A stretch of 5,774 nucleotides of DNA from positions 1-5,774 of the forward strand of contig CACXFI010000087.1 of the NCBI GenBank assembly GCA_902766875.1. The letters run 5' to 3'. The number at the start of each line of letters is the position of its first letter. Position 1 is the first letter of the stretch. This document shows, piece by piece, positions 5,404 to 5,774 of this stretch. Source of the stretch: an uncultured Erysipelotrichaceae bacterium (lineage in GTDB: Bacteria > Bacillota_I > Bacilli_A > RF39 > UBA660). The notes below the pieces were generated by a model. The model was given only the letters and a program-made list of their open reading frames with translations. It ran no database searches and was not told the origin of the DNA. The position numbers and the translations under genes are program-made.

Positions 5404-5444
5404 TGGACTTTAATTATAGTTAATGTTATAATTGTGATGGTGAT
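5404..5444 (+). promoter_or_regulatory. rnc promoter and Shine-Dalgarno
   Basis: A -35-like TGGACT (5404-5409, four of six matches to TTGACA) and a perfect TATAAT (5427-5432) are separated by 17 bp. TG at 5424-5425 gives an extended -10 (TGTTATAAT). The Shine-Dalgarno GGTGAT (5439-5444) starts at the predicted transcription start, five bases before GTG 5449. Confidence 0.75.
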
Positions 5445-5448
5445 TATT

Positions 5449-5774
5449 GTGGATATATTAAAAAAATTAAAGATTAGAACTAAAAATATAGATTTATATA
5501 AAGAAGCTTTTACTCATTCATCTTATACTAATGAACATCCTGAATTTCCTCATTATGAAAGATTAGAATTTTTGGGAGATGCTGTGTTAGAACTTATTAT
5601 GAGTGATTATTTATATAATAGTAGTAATTTAGAAGAAGGAAAAATGACTAAAACAAGATCTAGTTATGTATGTGAAAATGCTTGTGCTACTTATGCTAAA
5701 GATTTAAATTTTCATAAATATATATTACTTGGTACTGGAGAAGGAGAAGCTAATGATACGATTTTAGCTGATGT
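5449..5774 (+). CDS. rnc: Ribonuclease III, N-terminal part (3' end outside window)
   Basis: RNase III is the double-strand-specific endoribonuclease that processes rRNA precursors and some mRNAs. About 108 residues of the catalytic domain are visible. FTHSSY (21-26) precedes the family signature ERLEFLGDAVLEL (37-49) with metal-binding Glu40 and Asp44. EGKMTKTRSSYV and the NDTILADV stretch follow; Asp108, the next expected active-site residue, is one codon before the window edge. The double-stranded RNA-binding domain is not in the window. The start chosen is GTG 5449, preceded by GGTGAT. An in-frame ATG at 5437 would add four residues (MVII) but lies at or before the predicted mRNA 5' end. 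The gene has its own promoter after a terminator, so it begins a new transcription unit. Confidence 0.95.
   Translation, partial: MDILKKLKIRTKNIDLYKEAFTHSSYTNEHPEFPHYERLEFLGDAVLELIMSDYLYNSSNLEEGKMTKTRSSYVCENACATYAKDLNFHKYILLGTGEGEANDTILAD

Noticed and set aside
1..5774. CRISPR, tRNA, transposon or phage elements
   Set aside because: No spaced direct repeats, cloverleaf-like GTTCRA signals, transposase or integrase motifs were found on either strand.

Overview
The window is strongly AT-rich. Its coding is compact: Arg is almost always AGA/AGG, wobble positions are A/T, stops are TAA or TAG, and Shine-Dalgarno sites are GAGG/GGTGA-like. Together with SpoVK/CbbX-type, Cse60, YtxH and RNase III genes, this points to a low-GC Gram-positive bacterium (Bacilli/Mollicutes-like Firmicutes, for example an uncultured gut lineage with a reduced genome). 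The two visible Trp codons are both TGG. There is no phage, insertion sequence, CRISPR or tRNA/rRNA signature. This is chromosomal housekeeping plus lineage-specific envelope genes.

Layout. (1) Bases 1-651 hold the C-terminal part of a CbbX/SpoVK-type AAA+ ATPase, closed by a hairpin terminator. (2) Bases 712-2429 are a two-gene unit, enolase followed 8 nt later by a small lipoprotein. It has a sigma-A-like promoter just upstream, and enolase most likely starts at TTG 712 rather than at the in-frame ATG 697. (3) Bases 2466-2636 hold a 56-residue gene, recognisable as a Cse60-family protein, with its own -10 box inside a long perfect inverted repeat. (4) A convergent minus-strand gene (2659-2859) encodes a 66-residue Gly/Pro/Tyr-rich protein. 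One hairpin between the two stop codons can terminate both transcripts. (5) A divergent promoter region (2860-2990) leads into a four-gene plus-strand operon (2991-5367). It encodes a lipoprotein, an acidic and mostly disordered protein with an N-terminal amphipathic helix and a conserved-looking SPIISPVYG motif, a DUF948/YtxG-like single-pass membrane protein, and a YtxH-like Gly-zipper membrane protein. The last three are joined by 1-nt and 8-nt overlaps. A strong terminator ends the unit. (6) From 5449 the start of RNase III (rnc) runs off the window.

How they fit together. Enolase (glycolysis) and RNase III (RNA processing) are unrelated housekeeping genes. The 2991-5367 operon is the most coherent and least understood part. 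Its products would sit outside the membrane (lipoprotein), in it (DUF948-like, YtxH-like) and on its inner face (the amphipathic-helix protein), so an envelope-associated assembly is a reasonable inference, but no function can be read from sequence. A recurring theme is a very compact start signal. The -10 box lies only 15-20 nt before the start codon, so predicted mRNA leaders are about 9-14 nt and often begin at the Shine-Dalgarno itself.
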